A stretch of 64,000 bases of DNA, taken from Devosia submarina (lineage in GTDB: Bacteria; Pseudomonadota; Alphaproteobacteria; Rhizobiales; Devosiaceae). Both the position numbers and the translations under genes were made by a program. The stretch is from assembly GCF_003056345.1 (NCBI RefSeq), contig NZ_PYWB01000006.1:124001-188000 (forward strand), in the 5' to 3' direction. Of this stretch, positions 26,708 to 35,166 are shown piece after piece; the first letter of the stretch is position 1; each line of letters starts with the position of its first letter. A model generated the notes under the pieces. That model saw nothing but the letters and a program-made list of their open reading frames with translations. It had not been told where the DNA came from and did no database searches.

Positions 26708-27412
26708 ATGATCTCGCGCGTATTGCTTGCCGCCACCATGGCTGCCCTGCTGAGCTTCAGCCATCCCGCCCTGGCGCAGGGCAATGGGAACTCGTCCGAA
26801 AATGGGGGAGGGAATGGAAATGAGGGAGGAAGCGGCAATTCCGGCGGGAACAGCAATTCCGGCGGGAACAGCAATTCCGGTGGGAACGGCAATTCCGGTG
26901 GGAACGGCAATGGCGGAGGAAATGGAAACGGCAACGGAGGTGGAAGCGGAAACGCCGGTGGAAACAGCAACGGGAACTCTGGCGGTAATGCCGGGAGTGG
27001 GAACTCCGGTGCAAACGGGAATGGGAACGGCCCCGGCGATTCCGGGAATAGCGGTAGCAATGGAGCCGTAAACGGTAACGGCAATAACGGTGATGTCGGA
27101 CGTGGTGGACCCCGATCTGATGACGGCGGCCGGGGAAGTGCTCCCGGGGTAAACCCCTCGGTTGCAGGGCCTGCCAGCACCGGTGGCGGACAGGAAGAGA
27201 CCGCATTGGGTGCGGTTCAGGCCGGCCAAGCCGTTCCGCTGACCACGATCGTCAATGATCTAAAGGGGCGTGCGGCGGGAGAAATGATCGATGCCCAATT
27301 GGTGACAGCTGGGAATTTCCTGCTCTATGCCGTGAAGGTTCTGTCTGCAGATGGCAGGGTTGCCACGAAATATTACTATGCGCGCACTGGGCGCCCGGTT
27401 GAGGTCAAGTGA
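26708..27412 (+). CDS. Secreted Gly/Asn-rich protein with PepSY-like C-terminus
   Basis: This 234-residue protein starts with a signal peptide (MISRVLLAATMAALLSFSHP, cleavage likely after ALA), followed by about 120 residues almost only of Gly, Asn and Ser in short GGNSN/GGNGN repeats, and a C-terminal folded part (about 165-234) with GAVQAGQAVPLTTIVND and KVLSADGRVATKYYY as in PepSY-like domains. An ATG at 26657 could add 17 residues and has a GGGGTG box, but the shorter form gives a cleaner signal peptide. Its stop overlaps the response-regulator start, so it is cotranscribed with a two-component system. PepSY-type partners often inhibit or tune the kinase; that role is inference. Confidence 0.75.
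   Translation: MISRVLLAATMAALLSFSHPALAQGNGNSSENGGGNGNEGGSGNSGGNSNSGGNSNSGGNGNSGGNGNGGGNGNGNGGGSGNAGGNSNGNSGGNAGSGNSGANGNGNGPGDSGNSGSNGAVNGNGNNGDVGRGGPRSDDGGRGSAPGVNPSVAGPASTGGGQEETALGAVQAGQAVPLTTIVNDLKGRAAGEMIDAQLVTAGNFLLYAVKVLSADGRVATKYYYARTGRPVEVK
26835..26906 (+). repeat. 18-bp tandem repeat within the Gly/Asn-rich gene
   Basis: Four direct copies of an 18-base unit beginning GCAATTCCGG encode Gly-Asn-Ser-Asn-Ser-Gly-like hexapeptides; copies 1-2 and 3-4 are identical pairs. Slippage in such a tract could change the length of the linker between strains. Confidence 0.8.
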
Positions 27413-28074
27413 TGCGCGTCCTGATCGCGGAAGATGATGACAGAATTGCCGCAACGCTTGTTTCGTCACTGAACAAGGCAGGCTTTTCAGTTGAACGTGA
27501 AAGGGATGGGGAGTCAGCTTGGTATCGTGGGGACAGCGAAAGCTTTGATGCCGTGGTGCTCGATTTGGGCCTGCCACAAATGGACGGGCTTACCGTGCTT
27601 AAGCGCTGGCGCAGTGCCGGGCGCACCGTTCCGGTGCTGATCCTCACTGCACGCGGGCAGTGGGAAGAGCGGGTGGATGGAATTGAGGCGGGCGCCGATG
27701 ATTATGTGGTCAAGCCCTTTCATGTCCTGGAGATTGTTGCCCGTATTCGCGCTCTTGTTCGCAGGGCTGGTGGACACGCTTCATCGCGGATCGTCTTCGG
27801 CAAATACCAGCTCGACATGCGCACGCTCCAGGTAACAGCGGATGGCCTGCCGGTTGATCTCACGCCTCAAGAGTTCAAGCTTATCGCCTATCTGGTGCAC
27901 AATCGCGGACGCGTGGTGTCCCAACTGGAGATAACCGAACACATCTATAGCCAGGATTATGAGCGGGATTCCAACGCCGTTGAGGTACTGGTTGGCCGCG
28001 TCCGCAAGCGGCTGGGCAAGGATGTCATCAAGACCAGGCGCGGCTTCGGCTATACGCTGGGTGAGGAACTTTGA
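27412..28074 (+). CDS. OmpR-family response regulator
   Basis: This 220-residue regulator has a receiver domain (about 1-115) with acidic residues EDDD at the start, acceptor Asp51 in VVLDLGLPQMDGL and the conserved Lys in VVKPFH, followed by a winged-helix DNA-binding domain (about 125-220) with SNAVEVLVGRVRKRLG and TRRGFGYTL. It resembles QseB/PhoP/FeuP-type regulators. The ATG overlaps the stop of the upstream gene; a GTG three bases earlier is equally possible. It is paired with the kinase gene that overlaps its stop. Confidence 0.93.
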   Translation: MRVLIAEDDDRIAATLVSSLNKAGFSVERERDGESAWYRGDSESFDAVVLDLGLPQMDGLTVLKRWRSAGRTVPVLILTARGQWEERVDGIEAGADDYVVKPFHVLEIVARIRALVRRAGGHASSRIVFGKYQLDMRTLQVTADGLPVDLTPQEFKLIAYLVHNRGRVVSQLEITEHIYSQDYERDSNAVEVLVGRVRKRLGKDVIKTRRGFGYTLGEEL

Positions 28075-29438
28075 TCCTCGGCTCCCTCGGCTTGCGATTG
28101 ATGGGCCTAGCAACCATCTGGGTTGTGCTATCGCTGGTCGCCGCTGCTTTTGTTCTGCAATATCTTTTTACGATCAATGTGGAGCGAAGCACGCGTGAGG
28201 ACCTGAACGCAGCGCTTACCCGTGTTGCCGCCAGCATCGTGCCGGAAAACGCCAAGCCTACCCTGAGCGAGCCTCTGCCAGACCCGCGCTATGCTACGCC
28301 GCTTGGAGGCAGGTATTGGCAGGTCCGAGCCTTGGACACAGGCGATATCGCCCGGTCACGCTCCCTATGGGATTTGGAGCTCGATGCCTTGGGCGCAGAT
28401 GGCGAGATCAGCCACCAGATTATACCAGACGGGCGGCAGATCATCATGCTGTCAAGAAAGCTGGATATCGAAAGCCCACAGGCGACGCGCTCGTTCCTGG
28501 TAACGGTGGGTGAGGATTATGATCCCACTCGAGCGCTGATTGCGAGCTTTACGGCCGATGCGATCAAGCTTCTGACGCTGCTGGGCGTTTTGATCCTGAG
28601 TGCGGCCTGGATGCTGCTGCGATATGGCCTTGCGCCAATCAAAGCCGTACGTGAAGCCATCGAGAACGTGCGTCGCGGTACCCATAAGCAGCTGGAGGGG
28701 CGCTTTCCGACCGAGCTCGATCCACTTGTGGACGAGGTCAACCAACTGCTGAGAGCGCGTGATGCGACCATGGAAAGAGCCCGCAGCCGCGCGTCAGACC
28801 TAGCGCATGGGCTCAAGACACCGCTGGCAGCCTTGTATGGCATTGCCGAGGAGCTGCGCGAACAGGGCAACGCAAATGACGCCGCGATCGTGCAGGAGAT
28901 CGCGTCCGAGATGTCGGAAAAGATAGACTACCAACTCCGACTGGCTACGCTGAGGTTGCGGACTGCAGCCCAACCGGCGCGATCCTCTCTCAACAGTGCC
29001 ACGCTTCGCACAATCACCGTGCTCAAGAAAACTGGGCGTGGCGAGCAGTTGCACTGGGTTGCCGAGCTCATGGACGATTGCTGGGTTGACGTGGACCGGC
29101 AGGATCTGATGGAGCTGGTGGGCATAACGCTCGAGAATGCCGCCAAATGGGCCGCGAAGCGGGTCATTGTACGAGCGACGCGGGCGGGGGAGGTGGCACA
29201 GCTGGAGATCAGCGACGACGGCCCGGGGGTTCCTGAGCACCAGTTGGAGGAACTAGGCATTCGCGGAAGGCGACTTGATGAGGCGCGGCCTGGAACGGGA
29301 CTGGGACTCGCAATTGCCGGCGAGATCCTCGAGATCAATCAGGGGCAGATGCAATTCCGGCGCGCACAGATTGGGGGGCTCTGCGTCACACTGTGCCTGC
29401 CCCTCGCCAAGTCAGTCAGTTCACTTCCGTCTGCGTGA
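28071..29438 (+). CDS. Sensor histidine kinase (PhoQ/QseC class)
   Basis: This 455-residue inner-membrane kinase has a first membrane segment (about 9-32), a periplasmic domain of about 125 residues, a second segment (about 160-187), a HAMP-like region, a HisKA motif with His246 in SDLAHGLKTPLAALYG, and an ATPase domain with ITLENAAKWA, ISDDGPGVP and PGTGLGLAIAGEIL. It starts with TTG inside the regulator stop (TTGA), which suggests translational coupling. The last 23 bases overlap a small gene on the other strand. The signal sensed is unknown; the upstream PepSY-like protein is a candidate periplasmic partner. Confidence 0.92.
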   Translation: MILGSLGLRLMGLATIWVVLSLVAAAFVLQYLFTINVERSTREDLNAALTRVAASIVPENAKPTLSEPLPDPRYATPLGGRYWQVRALDTGDIARSRSLWDLELDALGADGEISHQIIPDGRQIIMLSRKLDIESPQATRSFLVTVGEDYDPTRALIASFTADAIKLLTLLGVLILSAAWMLLRYGLAPIKAVREAIENVRRGTHKQLEGRFPTELDPLVDEVNQLLRARDATMERARSRASDLAHGLKTPLAALYGIAEELREQGNANDAAIVQEIASEMSEKIDYQLRLATLRLRTAAQPARSSLNSATLRTITVLKKTGRGEQLHWVAELMDDCWVDVDRQDLMELVGITLENAAKWAAKRVIVRATRAGEVAQLEISDDGPGVPEHQLEELGIRGRRLDEARPGTGLGLAIAGEILEINQGQMQFRRAQIGGLCVTLCLPLAKSVSSLPSA

Positions 29439-29547
29439 TCGAAAAAGCCTCATCGGCTTGGTCCTGTGCATTCTGAGCACTGGCAATCAGTCCGGCGGTT
29501 GCCAGACTTGCCACAAGGATGCATCCTAGGATCGCCATCATCAGCAT
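29416..29547 (-). CDS. 43-residue small secreted or membrane protein, antisense to the kinase 3' end
   Basis: The frame encodes 43 residues: a hydrophobic start (MLMMAILGCILVASLATAGL), then IASAQNAQDQADEA and a short acidic tail. The first half fits a signal peptide or single membrane helix, with SAQ as a possible cleavage site. A strong GTGAGGAG ribosome site sits 6-8 bases before the ATG, which is the main reason to believe it. A Cys at residue 9 is within the hydrophobic stretch but is not a clear lipobox. It is convergent with the kinase gene and overlaps it by 23 bases. It is not a recognised family. Confidence 0.6.
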   Translation of the reverse strand: MLMMAILGCILVASLATAGLIASAQNAQDQADEAFSITQTEVN

Positions 29548-29953
29548 GAGTGTTCTCCTCACGTTTTTGCTTGGGGTCTAAATGAGTGGCACTGGAGATG
29601 GTTTCACCTTCTCAGCGCAATATATCCTGACGATTTGCTGACACTTCTCGATGGAAAAAGTTAATGAAGGCAATGGTTAAAGGGGCTGCGGGCAGGATGC
29701 CATCGACGGCTGCGCTGGCAGTTTAGTAGCACGCAATAGGTCATCAACTCTTCTCCAAAACGCCCCACCTCACGGCAAGTAATGCCGGCAAAAATTCATC
29801 ATACGACTTGTAAAGTTTGTATGTTGACTTAGGCAGTTCGTGTTTTTAGGTTTCCTTTACTGTCCCGCGAGCGCGGCCGGCTGAGTTCATATCAGCGCAC
29901 GGGGCATCCGTTGTCGTGGAGGACTGCGGGTGCAGACACCAAGGGAGGACACC
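29548..29953. other. Intergenic regulatory stretch ahead of the TRAP operon
   Basis: These 406 bases hold no supported gene. They separate the small - strand gene from the TRAP/uronate operon and should contain both promoters. The base composition is more AT-rich than the flanks between 29590 and 29860, and an imperfect palindrome lies at 29800-29823. Confidence 0.6.
29800..29823. promoter_or_regulatory. Candidate GntR-type operator (imperfect 24-bp palindrome)
   Basis: The site begins with CATACGA and ends with TTTGTATG, so the outer five bases of each arm (CATAC/GTATG) are exact complements; 16 of 24 positions agree with the reverse complement. It sits about 130 bases before the first TRAP gene, the expected place for the operator of the FCD-type GntR regulator encoded in the operon. 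Confidence 0.4.
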
Positions 29954-30934
29954 ATGTTTAATCTGCCCAAGCTGGCAGCGACGGCACTCGTCGCCACAGC
30001 CGTTATGCTTACGAGCGCCAATGCGCAAACCGTGTTGCGCTCTTCTGATACTCACCCAGACGGCTATCCCACGGTGGAAGCGGTCAAGCATTTCGGCGAA
30101 TTACTGAGTGAAAAAACTGATGGCCGCTATTCGGTTGAAGTGTTCCACTCGGCTCAACTGGGTGAGGAAAAGGACACGATCGAGCAGACACAGTTCGGTG
30201 TCATCGACATGAACCGCATTTCCATCGGGGCTTTCGGCACGCAGGTGCCCGAAGCGACCGTAACACAGCTGCCTTATATCTTCCGCTCGGCGGATCACTT
30301 CCACAATGTTCTGGATGGCCCGATCGGTGAGGAAATCCTTGCAGCCTTCGAGAAGGTCGACGTCGTTGCCCTCGCGTTCTACGATGGTGGCGCGCGCTCA
30401 TTCTACAACAGCGAAAAGCCAATCAACACACCAGCTGACATGGCCGGCATGAAGATGCGCGTCATGCAGTCCGATATCTTCGTTGATATGGTGGCAGCCT
30501 TTGGCGGTAACGCAACACCCATGCCCTATGGCGAAGTTTATTCCGGCATCCAGACCGGCGTCATCGACGGCGCCGAGAACAACTACCCCAGCTATGACAC
30601 GGCTGGTCATGCTGAAGTGGCAAAGTACTACTCGCTCGATGAGCATCTTATGGTGCCTGAGGTGCTGGTCATCTCCAAAATCGTGTGGGATGGGCTGACA
30701 CCTGAAGACCAGGCGCTGTTCCGCGAAGCGGCCAAGGAGTCCGTTGCTAAGCAGCGTGAGCTTTGGGCTGCCAAGGAAGTAGAGTCCAAAGCTGCGGTTG
30801 AAGCGCTGGGCGCCGTTATCAACACGGTCGACAAGCAGCCCTTCATCGATGCGATGAAGCCTGTCTACGACAAATATGTCACCGATCCAGCGCTGCAGGA
30901 CCTGGTAGCCCGCATCCAGGCCACTGAAGGCTAA
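29954..30934 (+). CDS. TRAP transporter substrate-binding protein (DctP family)
   Basis: This 326-residue periplasmic protein has a signal peptide ([18 protein letters not shown], cleavage near SANA-QT) and the DctP fold: [42 protein letters not shown], the arginine in [11 protein letters not shown] that usually binds the carboxylate, and [13 protein letters not shown]. The GGGAGG ribosome site supports this ATG over an open extension from 29930. The uronate genes in the same operon suggest that it binds uronic acids such as galacturonate, glucuronate or unsaturated derivatives. Confidence 0.93.
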   Translation: MFNLPKLAATALVATAVMLTSANAQTVLRSSDTHPDGYPTVEAVKHFGELLSEKTDGRYSVEVFHSAQLGEEKDTIEQTQFGVIDMNRISIGAFGTQVPEATVTQLPYIFRSADHFHNVLDGPIGEEILAAFEKVDVVALAFYDGGARSFYNSEKPINTPADMAGMKMRVMQSDIFVDMVAAFGGNATPMPYGEVYSGIQTGVIDGAENNYPSYDTAGHAEVAKYYSLDEHLMVPEVLVISKIVWDGLTPEDQALFREAAKESVAKQRELWAAKEVESKAAVEALGAVINTVDKQPFIDAMKPVYDKYVTDPALQDLVARIQATEG

Positions 30935-30946
30935 AGTATATGTTGG

Positions 30947-30965
30947 GCCGGCGCCTTGCGCCGGC
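30947..30965 (+). terminator. Stem-loop between dctP-like and dctQ-like genes
   Basis: GCCGGCGC-ctt-GCGCCGGC is a perfect 8-bp stem with a 3-base loop, 13 bases after the binding-protein stop. No U-run follows, so it is more likely an mRNA stabiliser or partial attenuator that lets the binding protein exceed the membrane subunits than a full terminator. Confidence 0.6.
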
Positions 30966-30993
30966 TCATCTGCCTCTTAGGTCGGAGAACTCC

Positions 30994-31521
30994 ATGAAAT
31001 CTAGGCTCCTGTTGATCAGCCGCATGCTGGGGCGGCTCTCAACGCTCGCCCTCTGGTTGGCGGGTATCGGTCTTGTGGCCATGACGGCGATCGTTGCCTA
31101 CCAGGTGTTCATGCGCTTCGTGATCAATTCCTCTCCCGCGTGGACCGAGGCCGGCTCGATCATGATCATGACCTGGTTCGTTTTCCTTGGCGCAGCGGTC
31201 GGCGTACGCGAGAACTTCCATATGGGCTTTGATGTGCTGCTCTATGTTCTGCCGCCCAATGCCAAGCCATGGCTGCGTGCCATCAGCGATGTGTGCGTCT
31301 TCGCATTCGCCACCGCCATGGTATTCTATGGGGGTGAACTGGTGGCTCGCTATTGGTCCACACGCATTCCAGTCCTCGGGCTGCCGACCTCCTTCACCTA
31401 CTTCCCTATCGTCGTTTCGGGCGTGTTGATGTGCCTGTTCTCGGCGGAGCGCCTTGTGCTGCGGGCGAGCGGCGAGCCCATCGACGAGATCGCTGCCGAC
31501 CCCACAATTACAGAGGCCTGA
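30994..31521 (+). CDS. TRAP transporter small permease (DctQ family)
   Basis: This 175-residue membrane protein has four helices (about 16-40, 52-72, 95-115, 130-155) and the DctQ hallmark WTEAGSIMIMTWFVFLGAAV with GVRENFHMGFDVL. It joins the DctM-type protein in the membrane complex. A longer frame from 30940 runs through the stem-loop and is rejected; the ATG at 30994 follows a GGAGA site. The DctM-type gene begins 4 bases after its stop. Confidence 0.92.
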   Translation: MKSRLLLISRMLGRLSTLALWLAGIGLVAMTAIVAYQVFMRFVINSSPAWTEAGSIMIMTWFVFLGAAVGVRENFHMGFDVLLYVLPPNAKPWLRAISDVCVFAFATAMVFYGGELVARYWSTRIPVLGLPTSFTYFPIVVSGVLMCLFSAERLVLRASGEPIDEIAADPTITEA

Positions 31522-31525
31522 GCGC

Positions 31526-32809
31526 ATGGAATACTGGATCCTGTTCGGCGTCTTTACGGTCTTGATGGTGATCGGAACGCCGATTGCCTACTGCCTTGGC
31601 ATCGCAAGCTTTGCCACCATCGTTTATCTCGGCCGTCCAGCTGTGGTGGTGTTTCAGCAGCTCAATTCGGGCGTGTCGGCCTTCAGCCTTCTTGCTGTGC
31701 CGTTCTTTATCTTTGCTGGTGACTTGATGATGCGGGGCGGGATTGCCGCACGCATCATCTCGTTTGCCGGTTCGCTGATCGGCCATGTCCGCGGCGGCTT
31801 GGGGCAAGTCAATGTGGCAGCCTCAACCTTGTTTGGGGGTATTTCCGGGTCGGCTGTTGCCGAAGCAGCGGCGGTGGGCGGGATCATGATCCCGCAGATG
31901 AAGGCCCGCGGTTACGGTGCCGATTACGCCGTCAACGTCACCTCCATGGCGGCGCTGATCGCACTGCTGCTGCCGCCCAGCCACAACATGATCATCTATT
32001 CGCTCTCAGGCGGCGGCAATATATCCATTGCCGATCTGTTCACCGCCGGCATTATTCCTGGCCTGCTGCTGGCAGCCGCGCTGAGCGTGACCGCCTGGAT
32101 CGTTGCGGTGAAGCGCGGCTATCCTACGGAACCGTTCCCTGGTTTCCGCAAAGCTGGCTATTATTTCCTGGTATCCATCCCCGGATTGATGCTGATTGCG
32201 ATCATCTTCGGTGGCGTTCGCTCAGGCGTGTTCACCGCCACCGAAAGCTCCTGCATAGCCGTTATCTACGCCTTGCTGGTGACCTTGCTGATCTATCGTT
32301 CGCTCAACTGGAGCGAGTTCGTGCATGCGGTTTTGGGAGCGGTGCGCACGACAGCCATGGTGCTCTTCATCATCGGCGCCGCTGCCTCCTTTGCCTGGCT
32401 CATGGCCTACCTCAAGGTCGCGACCATCCTGACTGCCGGCATGGCGACGATCTCGTCCGACCCTTTGCTTGTGCTCCTGATGATCAACGTCGTCCTGCTT
32501 CTGCTAGGCACGTTCATGGACATGGGGCCTCTGATCATCATCACGACGCCCATCTTCCTGCCCATGGTCAAGGCCTTCGGCGTCGATCCAGTGCATTTCG
32601 GCGTCATCATGATCCTGAACCTGGGCATTGGCCTCAACACGCCACCCCTTGGACCGGTGCAATTTGTTGCAGCGGCCGTGGGCAAGATCAGCGTCATGGA
32701 AGCGATGAAATCAGTGTGGCCGTTCTATCTCGCCGGCATCATCGTGCTTGGCCTCGTCACCTATATCCCGGCGCTATCACTCTGGCTGCCGGCGCTGTTC
32801 CGAGGCTAG
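31526..32809 (+). CDS. TRAP transporter large permease (DctM family)
   Basis: This 427-residue protein has the 12-helix DctM/SiaM build with FFIFAGDLMMRGGIA, GGISGSAVAEAAAVGGIMIP, ALLLPPSHNMIIYS and the C-terminal LGIGLNTPPLGPVQFVAA motif. It is the sodium-driven transport subunit. The ATG at 31526 matches the family start (EYWILFGVFTVLM); an open extension from 31454 overlaps the dctQ-like gene and is not used. The GntR gene begins 3 bases after its stop. Confidence 0.94.
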   Translation: MEYWILFGVFTVLMVIGTPIAYCLGIASFATIVYLGRPAVVVFQQLNSGVSAFSLLAVPFFIFAGDLMMRGGIAARIISFAGSLIGHVRGGLGQVNVAASTLFGGISGSAVAEAAAVGGIMIPQMKARGYGADYAVNVTSMAALIALLLPPSHNMIIYSLSGGGNISIADLFTAGIIPGLLLAAALSVTAWIVAVKRGYPTEPFPGFRKAGYYFLVSIPGLMLIAIIFGGVRSGVFTATESSCIAVIYALLVTLLIYRSLNWSEFVHAVLGAVRTTAMVLFIIGAAASFAWLMAYLKVATILTAGMATISSDPLLVLLMINVVLLLLGTFMDMGPLIIITTPIFLPMVKAFGVDPVHFGVIMILNLGIGLNTPPLGPVQFVAAAVGKISVMEAMKSVWPFYLAGIIVLGLVTYIPALSLWLPALFRG

Positions 32810-32812
32810 CCG

Positions 32813-33562
32813 GTGAGTGCGCTAGACAACACTGTGGCGCGTCGCCCAAAGCTGGCCGATCTGGTGATCGACACGCTGCGCCAGCGGATCAATTCGGGTG
32901 AGTACAGGGCAGGGGGCAAGCTGCCGACGGAATCACAGATGACCGCTATATTCGGGGTCAGCCGGACGGTCGTGCGTGAGGCTATTGCGGCGCTTGCTGC
33001 CGATGGAATGGTTCAGGCACGACAAGGGGCAGGGGTGTTTGTTGCATCCAACGCTGCAAGTCCCTTCAATGCCATTGGGCTAGAAAAATCGAGCAAAATC
33101 TCCGTCGCGCTCAATGTGCTTGAAGTGCGCATGGGCATCGAGATCGAAGCGGCAGGGCTTGCAGCCATGCGCCGCAGCGCCAGCCAGGATGCCGCCATCC
33201 AGGAAGCCTGGAACGAGTTCAATCGCTTGTTGAAGTTGGGCCTGGCGACCGGCAAGGCAGATTTCGCGTTCCATCGTGCAGTCGCTGCCGCCACCAACAA
33301 TCCCTTCTACATCGAGGTGCTGCACGGTCTGGGGAGCCGCACGATTCCGTGCGACGTGGCCTCGCCTTGGAGCGCTGAAAGCGTGCTCACCTTTGAATAC
33401 CAGATGGGCTTGCAACGCGAGCACCACAACATCCTGCAGGCTATCTCTGCACAGGACGCCGCAGGCGCGCGCGAGGCAATGCGCCAGCACCTTTCCCTTA
33501 GCCAGGAGCGCTATCGGGCGCGCCTACGACAAGAACACTCCACAAGACAGGATGCGCCATGA
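32813..33562 (+). CDS. GntR-family regulator, FadR/UxuR (FCD) type
   Basis: This 249-residue repressor has an N-terminal winged helix-turn-helix (about 10-80: LPTESQMTAIFGVSRTVVREAIAALAADG, given here by family pattern) and a C-terminal all-helical FCD domain with metal-ligand histidines in DFAFHRAV and REHHNIL. FCD regulators of uronate genes include ExuR, UxuR and KdgR-like proteins. It starts with GTG three bases after the DctM-type gene and overlaps kduI by four bases, so it probably regulates its own operon in response to a uronate intermediate. Confidence 0.9.
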   Translation: MSALDNTVARRPKLADLVIDTLRQRINSGEYRAGGKLPTESQMTAIFGVSRTVVREAIAALAADGMVQARQGAGVFVASNAASPFNAIGLEKSSKISVALNVLEVRMGIEIEAAGLAAMRRSASQDAAIQEAWNEFNRLLKLGLATGKADFAFHRAVAAATNNPFYIEVLHGLGSRTIPCDVASPWSAESVLTFEYQMGLQREHHNILQAISAQDAAGAREAMRQHLSLSQERYRARLRQEHSTRQDAP

Positions 33563-34401
33563 GTACCGACTATGAAATTCGCTTCGCCATCGATCCGGTG
33601 AGCGCGGCGACGATGAACACGGACGAGTTGCGCGAGCACTTCCTTATCGAGGAGCTGTTCTCCCTTGGCGGCGTGAACTGGACCTATACGCATTATGACC
33701 GCATGGCAGTCGGCGGGGCCATGCCTGGCGCCAAGGCACTGGATCTGGATGGCATCGAGCCCACCGGCACAGCCAATTTTCTGGATCGGCGCGAAATGAT
33801 TGCCGTGAATATCGGCGGCGCAGGTACCATCACCGTTGACGGGGCAGATTATGCGCTGGAGCCGCGTGATATGCTTTATGTCGGCAAAGGCAGTGAGCAT
33901 GTTTCTTTTGCATCTGCGCAGAGCGACGAGCCGGCCAAGTTCTACCTGCTCAGCGCTCCGGCGCATGCAAGCTATCCCACCAAGCTGATCCGCCAGAGCG
34001 ATGCCAAGCGCCTGGATCTTGGCAGTGCAGAAACGGCCAACGAGCGGTCGATCTTCCAGTTCGTCAATCCCGAAAGTGTACAGACTTGCCAGCTGGTAGT
34101 CGGTTTGACCAGCTTTGCTCCTGGGTCGGTCTGGAACACCATGCCGGCCCATGTGCATGATCGCAGGATGGAAGCCTATCTCTACTTCGACCTGAAGCCC
34201 GATGCTTTTGTCGTGCACCTTATGGGCGAGCCCGAGGAAACACGCCACCTGATCGTGCGCAACGAGCAGGCCGTGATTTCACCGCCCTGGTCCATCCATT
34301 CGGGCGCAGGCACGGGTGCCTACACCTTTATCTGGGCCATGGCTGGGGACAATGTCGATTATACCGACGTCGACAAGGTCGCGATGGAAGATCTGCGCTG
34401 A
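33559..34401 (+). CDS. kduI: 5-dehydro-4-deoxy-D-glucuronate isomerase
   Basis: This 280-residue cupin-type enzyme converts 5-keto-4-deoxyuronate to 3-deoxy-D-glycero-2,5-hexodiulosonate. The zinc ligands are visible as His-Val-His in MPAHVHDRRMEAYLYF with its Glu, and the His in SPPWSIHSGAGT. Length matches E. coli KduI (278). The start overlaps the GntR stop and the stop overlaps the kduD start by one base, giving tight coupling. The product is the substrate of KduD encoded next. Confidence 0.95.
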   Translation: MSTDYEIRFAIDPVSAATMNTDELREHFLIEELFSLGGVNWTYTHYDRMAVGGAMPGAKALDLDGIEPTGTANFLDRREMIAVNIGGAGTITVDGADYALEPRDMLYVGKGSEHVSFASAQSDEPAKFYLLSAPAHASYPTKLIRQSDAKRLDLGSAETANERSIFQFVNPESVQTCQLVVGLTSFAPGSVWNTMPAHVHDRRMEAYLYFDLKPDAFVVHLMGEPEETRHLIVRNEQAVISPPWSIHSGAGTGAYTFIWAMAGDNVDYTDVDKVAMEDLR

Positions 34402-35162
34402 TGGATCTGAGTGCGTTCAGCCTCGCTGGCAAGACCATCATGATCACCGGCGCCAATACGGGCATAGGGCAGGGCATCGCCCTATCCGTGGCGCGGGCCG
34501 GAGCCCGGGTGATTGGCGTTGGACGCTCCAGCATGGATCAGACCGCCGCTGCGGTGCGTGAGCAAGGCGTCGATTTTATCCCTGTTCAAGCGGATCTCGG
34601 CGACACCGCCGCAGCCAGGAACATGTTCGAAGCTGTTTGGAGCGAGCATGGTCCGGTGGATGGCCTGGTCAACAATGCCGGCATCATCAAGCGCGTGGAT
34701 GCGGTCGACTTCACCGAAGATGACTGGGACAGCGTCATGGACATCAATCTTAAAACGATGTTCTTTCTCGCGCAGTCCCTGGGTCGCAAAGCCATCGGAA
34801 GCGATAGGCCAGCCAAGATCGTCAACATTGCTTCCATGCTGAGCTTCCAGGGCGGTATTCGCGTTGCCAGCTACACGGCGTCGAAAAGCGGCGTGCTCGG
34901 CATCACCAGGCTTTTGGCGAACGAATGGGCGGTTCGGTCGATCAACGTCAATGCCATTGCGCCCGGCTATATCGAAACCAACAACACGGAAGCGTTGCGC
35001 GCTGATCCCGATCGTTCAGCGTCCATTCTCGCGCGCATTCCGGCAGGACGCTGGGGCGCGCCATCCGACATCGGCGATGCGGCGGTGTTTTTGCTGTCCA
35101 ACGCTTCCAACTACATGCACGGTGCCGTCATCCCGGTGGATGGCGGCTGGCTCGCGAGGTGA
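34401..35162 (+). CDS. kduD: 2-dehydro-3-deoxy-D-gluconate 5-dehydrogenase
   Basis: This 253-residue short-chain dehydrogenase has the dinucleotide motif ITGANTGIGQGIAL, the NNAG motif, catalytic Ser in NIASMLSFQGG and the YTASK catalytic pair, and ends GAVIPVDGGWLAR as KduD proteins do. It reduces 3-deoxy-hexodiulosonate to 2-keto-3-deoxygluconate (KDG). KdgK and KdgA, which would take KDG to pyruvate and glyceraldehyde 3-phosphate, are not in this window. Confidence 0.93.
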   Translation: MDLSAFSLAGKTIMITGANTGIGQGIALSVARAGARVIGVGRSSMDQTAAAVREQGVDFIPVQADLGDTAAARNMFEAVWSEHGPVDGLVNNAGIIKRVDAVDFTEDDWDSVMDINLKTMFFLAQSLGRKAIGSDRPAKIVNIASMLSFQGGIRVASYTASKSGVLGITRLLANEWAVRSINVNAIAPGYIETNNTEALRADPDRSASILARIPAGRWGAPSDIGDAAVFLLSNASNYMHGAVIPVDGGWLAR

Positions 35163-35166
35163 TGAA

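Noticed and set aside
26835..26906. Regular repeats considered as a CRISPR array
   Set aside because: The 18-base units are in tandem without spacers and keep the reading frame of a Gly/Asn-rich protein.
32813..33562. Naming the GntR regulator exuR, uxuR or kdgR
   Set aside because: FCD regulators of uronate genes are close in sequence and the effector cannot be read from this protein.
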